Source: Euclidia mi (taxonomy: Eukaryota > Arthropoda > Insecta > Lepidoptera > Erebidae). Taken from it: DNA of 64,000 nt. The notes beneath the pieces were generated by a model, which saw nothing but the letters and a program-made list of their open reading frames with translations, was not told the DNA's origin and searched no databases. The translations under genes were made by a program, and so were the position numbers. Numbering within the stretch: the stretch's first letter is position 1; every line of letters starts with the position of its first letter. This document shows positions 33,571 through 42,122 of the stretch, piece by piece. The stretch covers positions 12,372,973 through 12,436,972 of the forward strand of contig OX123185.2 in NCBI GenBank assembly GCA_944739405.2, in the 5' to 3' direction.

Positions 33571-34325
33571 TGTAACATATGTCCGGTACCTACCAAATAT
33601 GCGTCATAATACCGTCCATACGCTCGGCCAAACAGAGAAGGCCATCGTCCGTGCTCGTGGAGTTTGCCATATATGGTAATACACCGACACCAACTCTGAT
33701 GGAGAACTCTGGTATATAAAGAGGCCGACAGAGAGGCCGGCACCGGTACTGATCGTCACTCTGTCCGATCTACGGGCTACGTCTACGTCGAACGTGTATC
33801 CTTGTCTCAACTGTGGGTAAGTTGCTACATTTACTGCGTTAGCGTACTGCCCACCTCTCTACCTGCTAGCTGAGGCTGGCTGGCGCCGCCTGCCTGCCCC
33901 TATTGGTTGTAGCTCTTCTAATGCTGCTTCGCTTCAGGTTCCAGGTCCACCTTGAGGCTCCGGGCTACGCTAATTTCTACTCTATGCTACCTAAGTTCTA
34001 CTCTTCCGCTTCTCTTTACTTCACCTGCGCCGTCTTTGACGATACTCCTTCCGACGAGTCCGGCCCTGCCCCAGCTCATCGCGCACACAGCGCCGGCGCC
34101 TGCCAGCTAAAGCCAACGGTCTGCGAGGATCTGCCCCTCTACACGCAGCCCTTCGAGCAGCCTGCCCTGCACACTACCGGAGGGAATAGCGTCGGAGACT
34201 GCAGCCCTTAGTGTTCAGGCCAGTGTCATGTTGTTGGTCGGTCATACTCGTGCATAGGAAGTGAGACGATACTCGGCAATAAACGTATAGAACCTCCTCT
34301 TTCTTTTATTCTAGAACCCGTTACA
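33571..34325 (+). repeat. Right LTR of the gypsy-type element
   Basis: Starts TGTAACATATGTCCGGTACC and ends AGAACCCGTTACA. It has a GGTATATAAAGAGG TATA-like box near 33712 and an AATAAA near 34280. The same promoter-like region is in the left LTR near 32570. Confidence 0.8.
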
Positions 34326-34791
34326 ATAGATATTATTGATTTCAGGCAAAGTGTGATAAGTTTTGTGAGGACTTCAAGTTGTATAGTGGTCTATGAAGGT
34401 TTGCGAGGCATTACATTATAGATAAAAGTCACATAGTTACAAACTGCGTACTTCAATTAATTATATATCATTATTAAGTAACTTCGTTAGTGCCTGCGCC
34501 GTTAATTAAACACCTAAGTCTGTCTAAGATGTGACCTTATCTGTTGATGAAAATGGTGGCAAATGTATTCGTTAGTTTTATTACAAATAAAATATACCTA
34601 TCCAGTATCCTCCCAGCCTTTGCAGCGCAGTGTACTAAGCTACATAAGCAGTAATATTTATTTTACGTCAAATATCTATGATGGCTGTTTGCGACTACAT
34701 TTACGAACAAACTATCTACCCAATGTCTTATAACACGCGATTGGTAATAGATACTTTCAAAGTGCAAAGAGTTCTTTTCAATGGAAGAGGC

Positions 34792-35398
34792 GGGATCCTG
34801 CCTTTTCGCCGAATATTGTTTGGCCGATTATCACTTGCCAACCAACGTTTCGCCTATTTTTCACTTTGACGACTAACGATTGTCAATTTTTTGTATGACA
34901 ACGTTTCATTTGGTAGAATTATTATTAAGCTCATTATTGTAATGCCAAAAAACGTTTGGGGCATTTATCTTTTGTCAAATTATTAGGCCAGACAACTTTT
35001 AGACGAATAACGTTTCGTCTGTTCAGGTGATGTTTCGGGAAGTTCAGGTGAAATCGAAAGGAATCGGTTAGGTTAGGTTAGGTTAGTATGCTGATAAGCA
35101 ATGCACGTCAACTGAAACAATGGCTGGTTAGGTTAGGTTAGAACTGCGACCGCAACGCACGAGCCGTGCGAGCGAAGCGGCCGAGCAGCAGCGGCCGGCG
35201 AAGTGCCAGAACCAAATCGCTTTTATTTCACTACACAGGGCATTTAAATATGCTACATCGGTTAGGTTAGAAGTTGGCAACTGTGAGGTTGGGAAATAAA
35301 AACAAAATTATACCACAAGTTGGCAAATGATTATTCTGCGAAATAAAATTGGCAAGTGATAATCGGCTGAACAATTTTCGGCGAAAAGGCAGAGATCC
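34792..35398 (+). mobile_element. Non-autonomous MULE-like element, copy 2
   Basis: 607 bp with inverted terminal repeats of about 45-50 bp (GGGATCCTGCCTTTTCGCC on the left; complement GGATCTCTGCCTTTTCGCC on the right). The 9-bp duplication GGAAGAGGC is at 34783-34791 and 35399-35407. The interior has three clusters of GGTTA pentamers (about four, three and two units) and a CpG-rich core. No coding frame is present. Confidence 0.82.
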
Positions 35399-35442
35399 GG
35401 AAGAGGCGATAACTAAGATAAACTGGTTTCTAATACAAGTTA

Positions 35443-35656
35443 TTATCATCATCATCAGCCCTGTATATATACTGTCTCACTGCTGGGCACGGGCCTCTTC
35501 TCTCTATGAGAAGGGTAAGGCCATAGTCCACCACGCTGGCCAAGTGCGGGTTGGCAGACTTCACATGTCTTTCGAGAACATTATGGAGAACTCTCAGACA
35601 TGTAGGTTTCCTCGCGATGTTTTCCTTCACCGATAAGCAAGCGATAATTAACAATT
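35443..35656 (-). mobile_element. SINE-B tail, minus strand
   Basis: CATCATCATCAGCCCTG, CACTGCTGGGCACGGGCCTC, TGAGAAGGGTAAGGCC and GCAAGCGATAATTAACAATT. It abuts the copia LTR. Confidence 0.7.
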
Positions 35657-35657
35657 A

Positions 35658-36115
35658 TGTTGTATAACACTGGCTAATCAAAATTTTGAATTCATATTCC
35701 TGTATTCCGTTTGATGTATATATGTCACTTCATTAAATAAAGTCTGTTCCAACACACGTTATCAGCACGTAAACTCTATTTTAACTGAGTTATACCTATA
35801 AAAACTGCATATTATTTAGTAAAAAGTGATTCTGCAAGTTTTTTTCTAGTACGTGCATGTATAAATTATGAAAATTTGTGAAAATTTTTAACAGTTCACG
35901 AAGATATTTTCAGTCAATTATTGTTGTGACATTGAACAGCTGTACGTGTAAATATGGCAAGTAATTCCATTTCTGGTATAAAAACACTCATAAACAGAGA
36001 CGGTTATTCCGTATGGAAATTCAAAATGCGTATGCACCTTATGCATGAAGAGTTATGGGAGACGATTGTTGGATATTCTCAAGATAATGATACGAATATG
36101 AAAGTCATCTAACAA
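35658..36115 (+). mobile_element. Copia-type element fragment: short LTR, leader, gag start
   Basis: The LTR candidate 35658-35754 begins TGTTG, ends CAACA and carries AATAAA. It is followed by TTATCAGCACG, consistent with an internal-tRNA primer site of copia elements. A 52-codon frame at 35953-36111 (plus) starts MASNSISGIKTLINRDGYSV, then WKFKMRMHLMHEELWETI, the N-terminal fold of copia Gag. It ends in TAA, after which no element sequence is recognised. Only the 5' end remains. Confidence 0.55.
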
Positions 36116-36249
36116 AAAATACAATACCTATAGTTTTTATTATATTTTTAGTCTGTGTAGTTTACAATCACGTAATATATATCAGTAAATTTGCAAGAAA
36201 AGTAAAGTAAGTAGTTTTTAACATAATTATAAACAGACAGTCCTCTTAC

Positions 36250-36404
36250 CAAATATCGTCATAGGCCTCGTTCTTTCGTCTTCTGCCAGGAATGTTGAAA
36301 CCACACATGTGTAGTTGGCGGTCAGTTCTGGTAGTAGCGACGTTATGCGAAGCGCCCGATGCTGGGTATACGGGTTGTGGGACACTTTGTATGAAAGATC
36401 CATC
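36250..36404 (-). CDS. Ig-domain surface protein, exon for second half of Ig domain 1
   Basis: The 155-bp exon has a clear acceptor (TTATTAATTTCAG) and donor (GTAAGAGG). It encodes MDLSYKVSHNPYTQHRALRI, then TSLLPELTANYTCVVSTFLA and EDERTRPMTIF. The ELTANYTCVVSTF stretch is the F-strand Y.C motif of an Ig domain, and HRALRI with EDE.T..M is typical of an insect Ig surface-protein family. Entry is phase 2 and exit phase 1. The frame is intact and the best evidence for a real gene here. A LOC-style family resemblance to beat-like proteins is possible but not established. Confidence 0.8.
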
Positions 36405-36440
36405 CTGAAATTAATAAATAACGATTTATTTTAATGTGAC

Positions 36441-36510
36441 TGATATCATTATATCAGCCTAGAGTCGTCCACTGCTGGACATAGACAAAGGTTCTCCACA
36501 CCTATATTGT
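36441..36510. repeat. SINE-like tail fragment
   Basis: TATCAGCCTAGAGTCGTCCACTGCTGGACATAG-type sequence (blocks CAGCCTAGAGTCGTCC and CACTGCTGGACATAG), a common lepidopteran SINE tail. Confidence 0.4.
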
Positions 36511-37130
36511 CCAATTGTCTTTTTCTTGAATGTATAAGCTATCTCAAAGTACCTGAACATTTTTCAACTATTGGTGTTACTATGACAAAAATCACCTCAG
36601 TCTACCGTGAACATGAATCCTGTAAAAAATTCGAAACGTCGGCTAGTAATAAAAATGTAGTTTCTAGATCATTCGGCGATAAAATCCGTAAACTGTAGTA
36701 TAATTTCAATGTGTAACATTCGCGTAAATCCAAGAAAATACTATCGAACATAACATGTTTTAGGATTCTCTGATAAATCATTACAATAGGCATGCCATGG
36801 CCACGGCTGATCTGCCAGATAATTCGCCATAGATTGCGATATAGTCAGTTATTTAAAAATTAAAATCAATACAAAGAAGTATAGCAGTATGAATTTATTT
36901 ACTAGAAAAGTTTATAAAACAACAAGATTTGAACCCACGCCTTCCGCAAAGAACGCCTCTCCTCGTTGCTTTACAATCATAGCTATTGTAGGTACTACCC
37001 ACAAGATAAAGTTTGCCCTTTATGAGCAACTTCGTGCTCAGTGAGTTTTATTTATCTGAGTAGATATTAAACGACATTTGTCGTATACATTACGGAAAAG
37101 TAAGTCGATTCGTGTTTAAAATGTATCTAC

Positions 37131-38032
37131 TACTCTGTCAAGAAAGTACCGGGAAAAGATCAATAATACACAAACTGTTTGTTATTCATCCAAATTTATT
37201 TTATCACCATCAAAGTATGCTCTTTCAGAAACGATACACTTACGCCAACGAATAATCCAATCAGCAAAACATTTTTTAAACGCTGTTTCCGGATATCAGT
37301 TCAGTTCTCGCCGCGAATTCTCCTTTATGTCTTCTACCGATTGAAAACGGGTGCCAAAAAGTGGTAATTTGAGTTTAGGAAAATAAAAAAGTCGGCTGGA
37401 ACCATATCTGGTGAATATGGTGGTTGCTGGATGGTATTTGTTGAGTGTTTGGTCAAAAATGGCCTGTGCGAAGGCGCATTATTGTGTTACAAATATCTTT
37501 GGGACATATCGAGCGGCAACATGTTTCATACCCAAATGATTAGTCAAAATGGTACGGATCGACTCGAGAGATACAGAAAATTCGGCGGCTATCTCTCTCT
37601 AAGTTAAATGAGGATTTTCAGTCACTGTTTCCTTCAGTTTTGCGATGTTACCTTCAGTTGCAGACGTCGATGGCCTATCAGAGCGAGGCAAATCTTCCAT
37701 CACATGTCGACCGGTTTTGTACCACTCATAAGCACGTGTTTTTGATAAAGTAGGTTCACCGTAAGCCTTCTGTAACACCATCAGAATCAATCAGAAATTC
37801 CTTTGGCGATGCAAAATTTAAGACAAACTCTTGTCCATTATGAAATTCGCAATACACATTAGATACGATATAAATAAAAATATCACTGTATTTAATATAA
37901 ATAGCAGATGCAACTCAAACTCCGCGCCAAAATGGAAAACAGTTGTGCTAATCTAACAGCAATAAAAAAACAAAAATTTTAATTTGGAGCCATAAACAAC
38001 TAAAACATTCCCGATACTTTTTTGACTAAATG
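37131..38032 (-). mobile_element. Internally deleted mariner element
   Basis: Imperfect inverted ends GTCAAGAAAGTACCGGGAA (left) and GTCAAAAAAGTATCGGGAA (right complement) bound about 900 bp. The minus strand encodes the transposase helix-turn-helix region (LQKAYGEPTLSKTRAYEW; DLPRSDRPSTSATEGNIAKL), then after a stop near 37601 REIAAEFSVSLESIRTIL and HVAARYVPK. It jumps to NAPSHRPFLTKH, YSPDMVPADFF and, after a frame change, LPLFGTRFQSVEDIKENS. The segment holding the first catalytic aspartate is deleted and the HDNAPSH aspartate is lost, so it cannot encode an active transposase. Confidence 0.8.
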
Positions 38033-38427
38033 CATATTTTTAAATATATGTCTGACTTGAAATTTAGGGCTTTTACAAATAATTTAAATTGAATGTATAT
38101 TATGTAGTTATGGAAAATTAAATATAAATAATAGTTAGAAAAGGATTTAAAATATAATGCAAGATTAGAGAGTACATAGTTTTTGATCTAGTTGTTAGGA
38201 ACCCTGACTACTACGCAGCGGATTTGATTGCCGACCAAGTCAAAACTCAATGTGATGAGCCCAATTATTAGTTGTGTGTCTGGGTGCAAGTTATCTATAA
38301 TTATGTATGCATAAAGAAATATAATTATAAGTATGTTTCGCAGGAACCATAACAAAAAGCTTTGCCTAGTTTGAAATAAGATGAGTGTGTGTGAGCTGCC
38401 AAGATACTACCTTCCACAAAAGACTCC

Positions 38428-38600
38428 ATTTGACGTAGTGGTTTAAGCTGCCGCCTCGATATTTGACACTGCGCCGAGTATTATGAAGTCAATCCCCACC
38501 CAAGACAAGACTTTGCTTGATCCAGGAATTGTTTTTTGTGTCTGCGTGTACTTTGTGTCCGTTTTTTGCATGCTTGTAAAGTCCCTTGCGATTCCTTCCG
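38428..38600 (+). mobile_element. Decayed SINE-D
   Basis: TGACGTAGTGGTTTAAGC (A box), GACACTGCGCCGAG, a damaged B box (AGTCAATCCCCACC) and TTGTAAAGTCCCTTGCGA. Confidence 0.5.
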
Positions 38601-38750
38601 TGAAAGAGATTTCGGACGTCGTAGCAGATGTAGACGCAAGTTGTCAGACGTAGACCTCCAAAAAGATGGACCGAAGGTCTTGTTGGGATCGCGAGCAAGA
38701 GATCTTACAGTGGACGTCTTCGCTAATATGATGATGATGAGAAAAATACA
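38600..38750 (+). pseudogene. RTE-type LINE C-terminal scrap
   Basis: One plus-strand frame reads RRPPKRWTEGLVGIASKRSY, resembling the basic RPP.RW.D.L block near the C-terminus of RTE-type LINEs. It is followed by a (GATGAT)n run at 38728-38740. Confidence 0.35.
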
Positions 38751-38780
38751 AAACAGGATTTCAAAAAATTAAAGCCGTAC

Positions 38781-38980
38781 TTTATTTTTCAATATATCTA
38801 AAGTTTGAGGCTTCTGTGGAGGTATCCACTGGTACACGGGCTGCCTCTAGTCCATATAAAACCACTTGACCACCAAGCCTGTGACGTTGCTGGTGACGGC
38901 GTCCAGAGTGACGGCGTCCTTCGTGCCGTACTGGATCACGTCTGGCACGCGGATGTTGATTATTCTTACTGAGTGAACAC
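38781..38980 (-). pseudogene. Ig-domain surface protein, exon for first half of Ig domain 1, damaged
   Basis: The acceptor TTATCTTTCCAG precedes 38980 (phase 1). It reads GVHSVRIINIRVPDVIQYGT, DAVTLDAVTSNVTGLVVKWF, YMD, a TAG at 38849-38847, then RQPVYQWIPPQKPQTLDILK. The VKWF and PVYQWIP.QKPQ blocks are the C-to-D strand signature of the same family as the exon at 36250. Three defects are visible. There is the in-frame stop. The B-strand cysteine expected after LD is missing. The only donor-like GT, at 38780, leaves the frame one base out of register with the next exon (phase 2 entry). Either this exon is a pseudo-exon, or the allele or assembly is defective. Confidence 0.65.
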
Positions 38981-39604
38981 CTGGAAAGATAATATGTTGA
39001 ATATGAATTTTGATGTGGGAGAGTAGGTTGGGTCGAAAAGGATTACAAGAGGCCATACAGCTACATAAAAAATAATTAGGACGACAAAGCTCAACTTGAA
39101 CTAGAAAATTGCAATTATGAAACAAAATATTAATGTAAAGATTGTTGCATAAAAAATACAACTCATACACATTAGGCATAAATCTAACGAGGTTAGTTTT
39201 ATAAGTATTTCACAAACGAGCAACAATTTTTAAACCATATGATAGGTTGGATGTTGGATGATGAATCGACTCCAGTATTCACTGGGCCTAATACTAACTA
39301 ATAAACGTCCGATAATATTGCCAACTGTGCAGTCAAAGCCAACATAACAATCTTCAATAATAGTAATGCGTTCAAAATTAAACCATTTCGTATAAAATGC
39401 CCAATTTATCACAAGTTAATTTGTAAACTCAAAATTCCGAGTGGTTAAACTGCAGACAAAACTTAAAACATTCCCTGGAACAGATAAATCAATAACGTCG
39501 AAAGTCGCATGCCACTCGAGACCTTCACTCGTCAGCAACCAAGCCCTCCGGGTTTTAAAATCCTACCCAATTCAATTTAATTATCGGAAACTGCCTGTCA
39601 TATT
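38981..39604. other. Stretch without recognisable gene
   Basis: It lies between the Ig exon and the truncated LTR element. Any signal-peptide exon of the Ig gene should lie here or further right on the minus strand, but I could not find one. Confidence 0.3.
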
Positions 39605-40090
39605 TCATATTACTCGATCGTCGTCGATGCTTCTGACGGTTGGCTCGTTGGAATATGAAACTGATGTCTTGACGGATAAGTTCGTGACTTTATCGATGAG
39701 GCAACGGCCACGTATGTCAACAAGGAGGTTGTGATATTTCAAAAAATCAGCGCCGATGATGGGTTTGCTGACTGCGGCGATGACAAATTTCCACGTGTAA
39801 GGTCTTCGTAGTTTCAGATCTAACACCATGGTTTTCTCGCCGTATGTAGGTATTGTGGTGTTATTAGCGGCGTACAGTTGAAACGACGTCGGAGCTGTCT
39901 TCGTCCCTCTTTGCTTCGGTATAACAGATATGTTTGCGCCGGTGTCGATAAGAAAAGATAGACGTGAGTTTCTATCTGTTACGAATAGGCGGTGTGATGC
40001 GTGGTTCGCGTCGGTTGCCGCCTCAGCCAACGCAGCGGTTAGTTTTCCGACGTGGGTGACGATTCTTCGAACTTGCACGGGCGCGTGCAA
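39605..40090 (-). CDS. Retropepsin-type protease region of the CsRn1-type element
   Basis: The frame holds LSFLIDTGANISVIP, with the catalytic DTGA, and KPIIGADFLKYHNL, the usual second hallmark of gypsy proteases. It would mature the Gag-Pol polyprotein. It overlaps the 3' end of gag by about 50 bases in the -1 frame, the usual arrangement for ribosomal frameshifting. A GGAAAAC just before the gag stop is a possible slip site. The frame ends shortly after TVRSIDDDR, where the reverse transcriptase should begin, because the element is truncated. Confidence 0.75.
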   Translation of the reverse strand: MHAPVQVRRIVTHVGKLTAALAEAATDANHASHRLFVTDRNSRLSFLIDTGANISVIPKQRGTKTAPTSFQLYAANNTTIPTYGEKTMVLDLKLRRPYTWKFVIAAVSKPIIGADFLKYHNLLVDIRGRCLIDKVTNLSVKTSVSYSNEPTVRSIDDDRVI

Positions 40091-40992
40091 CGGTAAGCTT
40101 GTTTACCGAATTTGCGGTGATAATAGCAGATACTAGACGAATCGGAGCGCTGCGGAGTACTACTGCGTGGCGGACGTTGATTGCTCGGCGATCTTGATTG
40201 ATTAGGATGGTTGTTCCATTGCTGACGTCGTGGTTGATGTTGATAGGTTCGTCGTGATTTCAGCTCTTCTATTTCTCGCGTAAGCTGTTGGGCTTTCAAA
40301 TCAGCTAACTCTCTCGTAAGCATGTCAATCTTCTCGTGTAGCGAGCGTAAGTCGTTTGAGGTAAGTTCAGAGTGACCTGACTCGGTTTGTGAGGTACGGG
40401 CGACTTTCATTTGTGGCGAGTTTGATGATGTGACGGAGGTCGTGGCGATGGCGGAAATTTCGGGGCGAGAATGTTCGAGAATCTTGTCGGCCATAGATGC
40501 GAGGTCGTTAAGATCGGATTTCTTGGCGATATTTTCGCTTACGGCGAGGACGGCACGTATAGATTGTGGAAGGTGGTTAGTCCACATGATACGGAGCGTA
40601 GATTCTGAGATGTTTTCGCCAGCGAGGTTCTTCATGCGCCGAAGTAGTTGGGAGGGTTTCATCTCACCTAGTTCCATCTCAGAGAGTAATCGCTGTACTT
40701 GGCGTTGCTCGGATTCTTCGTAGACGTGTAATAGCCGGCTTTTGATAGCGTCGTATTTGTTATTCTCCGGGGGCCGTAGGATGATGTCGGCGATCTCGTC
40801 GATATCTTGCCGTTCCAACTGCCCAACGACGAGTTCATACATCGCCTTGTCGCCCTTCTTGTGTGGTGAAACGATGGCTTCAAACTGAGCGAACCATAAT
40901 CTGAGTCTATCGCGCCATATGGGTGGTATGCGGAGGTTTGTAGACACGCCGGAGAGTTCTTGGTCGGAAACTGAGTTACTTGCTGTTGCCAT
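40039..40992 (-). CDS. Gag of the CsRn1-type element, intact frame
   Basis: 317 codons. The N-terminal two thirds is a helical capsid-like region (WRDRLRLWFAQFEAIVSPHK; LLRRMKNLAGENISESTLRI). A coiled segment follows (SLHEKIDMLTRELADLKAQQ), then a basic, proline-rich stretch and a zinc motif at the end, CYYHRKFGKQAYRCTRPC, spaced CX2HX9CX3C. That CHCC spacing is unusual for Gag and typical of CsRn1 relatives. It should assemble the retrotransposon particle. The frame has no stops although the rest of the element is missing. Confidence 0.8.
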   Translation of the reverse strand: MATASNSVSDQELSGVSTNLRIPPIWRDRLRLWFAQFEAIVSPHKKGDKAMYELVVGQLERQDIDEIADIILRPPENNKYDAIKSRLLHVYEESEQRQVQRLLSEMELGEMKPSQLLRRMKNLAGENISESTLRIMWTNHLPQSIRAVLAVSENIAKKSDLNDLASMADKILEHSRPEISAIATTSVTSSNSPQMKVARTSQTESGHSELTSNDLRSLHEKIDMLTRELADLKAQQLTREIEELKSRRTYQHQPRRQQWNNHPNQSRSPSNQRPPRSSTPQRSDSSSICYYHRKFGKQAYRCTRPCKFEESSPTSEN

Positions 40993-41065
40993 GATGGTTT
41001 TGGAGATATTGGAGAGAGTTTCGACGAGGATTTGCGGTTCTTGATGGTTCAGTAGGGGTCACCAA

Positions 41066-41327
41066 TGTGAGGCAGGGTCTACTGTAGCTGAAGAGGTCCA
41101 GAGGTGCAGAGTAAAACTTCCGATGAGTGTAGAAAACGAGTATATTTGCAGCATAAACTTAGCCTATTTATATTTACAATTTTAGTGCTACAAGAAGTTA
41201 CACATTAAGGGAGCTTACATTTGAAATCAGCCAATCACAGAAAAGTGCAATTTTAATGTAGTTAGTTTCTAACTTGGGTGCGAGCATACAACGCACGCGG
41301 CTCGTATAAATATTGGCGCCACTTACA
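41066..41327 (-). repeat. 5' LTR of the CsRn1-type element
   Basis: 262 bp on the minus strand, starting TGTAAGTGGCGCC and ending CTGCCTCACA. A TATA-like AATATAAATAGG lies near 41175. It is followed by T and the primer site TGGTGACCCC (41064-41055). Confidence 0.75.
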
Positions 41328-41704
41328 TTCACGCCAGTTTGCGCTCGGCGCCGCGGTGAGCGGACGTCTATGTCTCTTTATGTATTGCAGCTACAGCATG
41401 AAAAAAACAGGAGATAAAAATGATGTACAACTTAAATCGTTTACCAAAAAATTGCATGAAATATTTATTACCTAAGCTTCCTGTAACTTTCCTCTTGAGT
41501 ATATCACGAATGTTTTAGTATTCAAAAATGTTTTCGTTTAAAGTGAACATGGTTCTAATTATTATTAAGCTAAACTGAAAATAAATAAACTGCTGCAATA
41601 CATTTTTTTAACTTATGTTTTCAAACATTTACTTTCACATTTTCATTACTATTAAAGTATTTTGTTGCACATCTACATTTGTATTTATTAGTTTACTTAA
41701 CCAT
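41328..41704. other. Stretch without recognisable gene
   Basis: GC-richer sequence next to the LTR, then AT-rich. No exon or repeat border is supported. Confidence 0.3.
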
Positions 41705-41865
41705 TACTTTAATGTGTGTTAGCCGTGTGGTTGACGGCATAGAATACAAGTGTCACCACCCCCTATCTTCCCATAGGTGTCGTAAGAGGCGACTAAGGGA
41801 TAACACAATGCAAATACCATCTTTGCGTAGAGACGGAAAACTCGACATCAAACCCTATACGACTG
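41705..41865 (+). repeat. Dispersed repeat fragment
   Basis: Contains GGTGTCGTAAGAGGCGACTA followed by AGGGATAACACAA, a block I know to be dispersed in moth genomes. It runs directly into SINE-C. Confidence 0.35.
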
Positions 41866-42122
41866 CCTCGTTGGTCTCGCGGCATAAATGTGCGCGTGGG
41901 ATCGGGAGATCCCGGGTTCGATTCCTGGGTCGGGCAGTGTTATTGGGGTTTTCTGTCACGAAATTCTCAGTAGCAGCACGGAGTCTGGAAATGTGCCCGG
42001 TACGGCAATAGGCTCGCCCCTTATTACGTGGGACTAAAGTATATCTGACGAAAAGTGGGTGTAGAAATACACCTCTGCCTACCCTTTCGGGGATAAAAGG
42101 CGTGACGATATGTATGTATGTA
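41866..42122 (+). mobile_element. SINE-C, full length
   Basis: Head GACTGCCTCGTTGGTCTCGC with A-box-like TGGTCTCGCGG and B box GGTTCGATTCC. The body has AGCAGCACGGAGTCTGG and AGGCTCGCCCCTTATTACG. The tail is CTCTGCCTACCCTTTCGGGG, GGCGTGAC and (TATG)n. No convincing duplication flanks it. Confidence 0.75.

Larger units (their letters stand above)
32425..34325 (+). mobile_element. Ty3/gypsy-type LTR element with most of its interior deleted
   Basis: The right LTR (33571-34325, 755 bp) begins TGTAAC and ends GTTACA. The left LTR starts at 32425 with TGTAAC but stops near 32808 at the CCAGGTCCACCTTG site, then joins the integrase C-terminal coding region. Gag, protease, reverse transcriptase, most of integrase and about half of the left LTR are gone. 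The first 380 bp of the two LTRs match closely. No flanking target-site duplication is obvious. It sits in the intron between the exons at 32347 and 36250. Confidence 0.8.
39605..41327 (-). mobile_element. CsRn1-type Ty3/gypsy element, 5' half only
   Basis: Minus strand, in order: LTR (41327-41066), primer site, gag (40992-40039) and protease (40090-39605). The element then stops, with no reverse transcriptase, integrase or second LTR seen. The primer site is TGGTGACCCC, which fits the 3' end of tRNA-Trp. Together with a CX2HX9CX3C Gag finger this points to the CsRn1 clade. Confidence 0.8.

Noticed and set aside
23430..35290. TTAGG/CCTAA pentamer runs as telomeric sequence
   Set aside because: Runs are four units or fewer and lie at matching places inside two copies of one transposon, so they are element sequence and not a chromosome end.
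38847..38849. TAG in the Ig exon as programmed readthrough or selenocysteine
   Set aside because: The exon also lacks a key cysteine and has a misphased donor. No readthrough context is evident, so damage is the simpler explanation.
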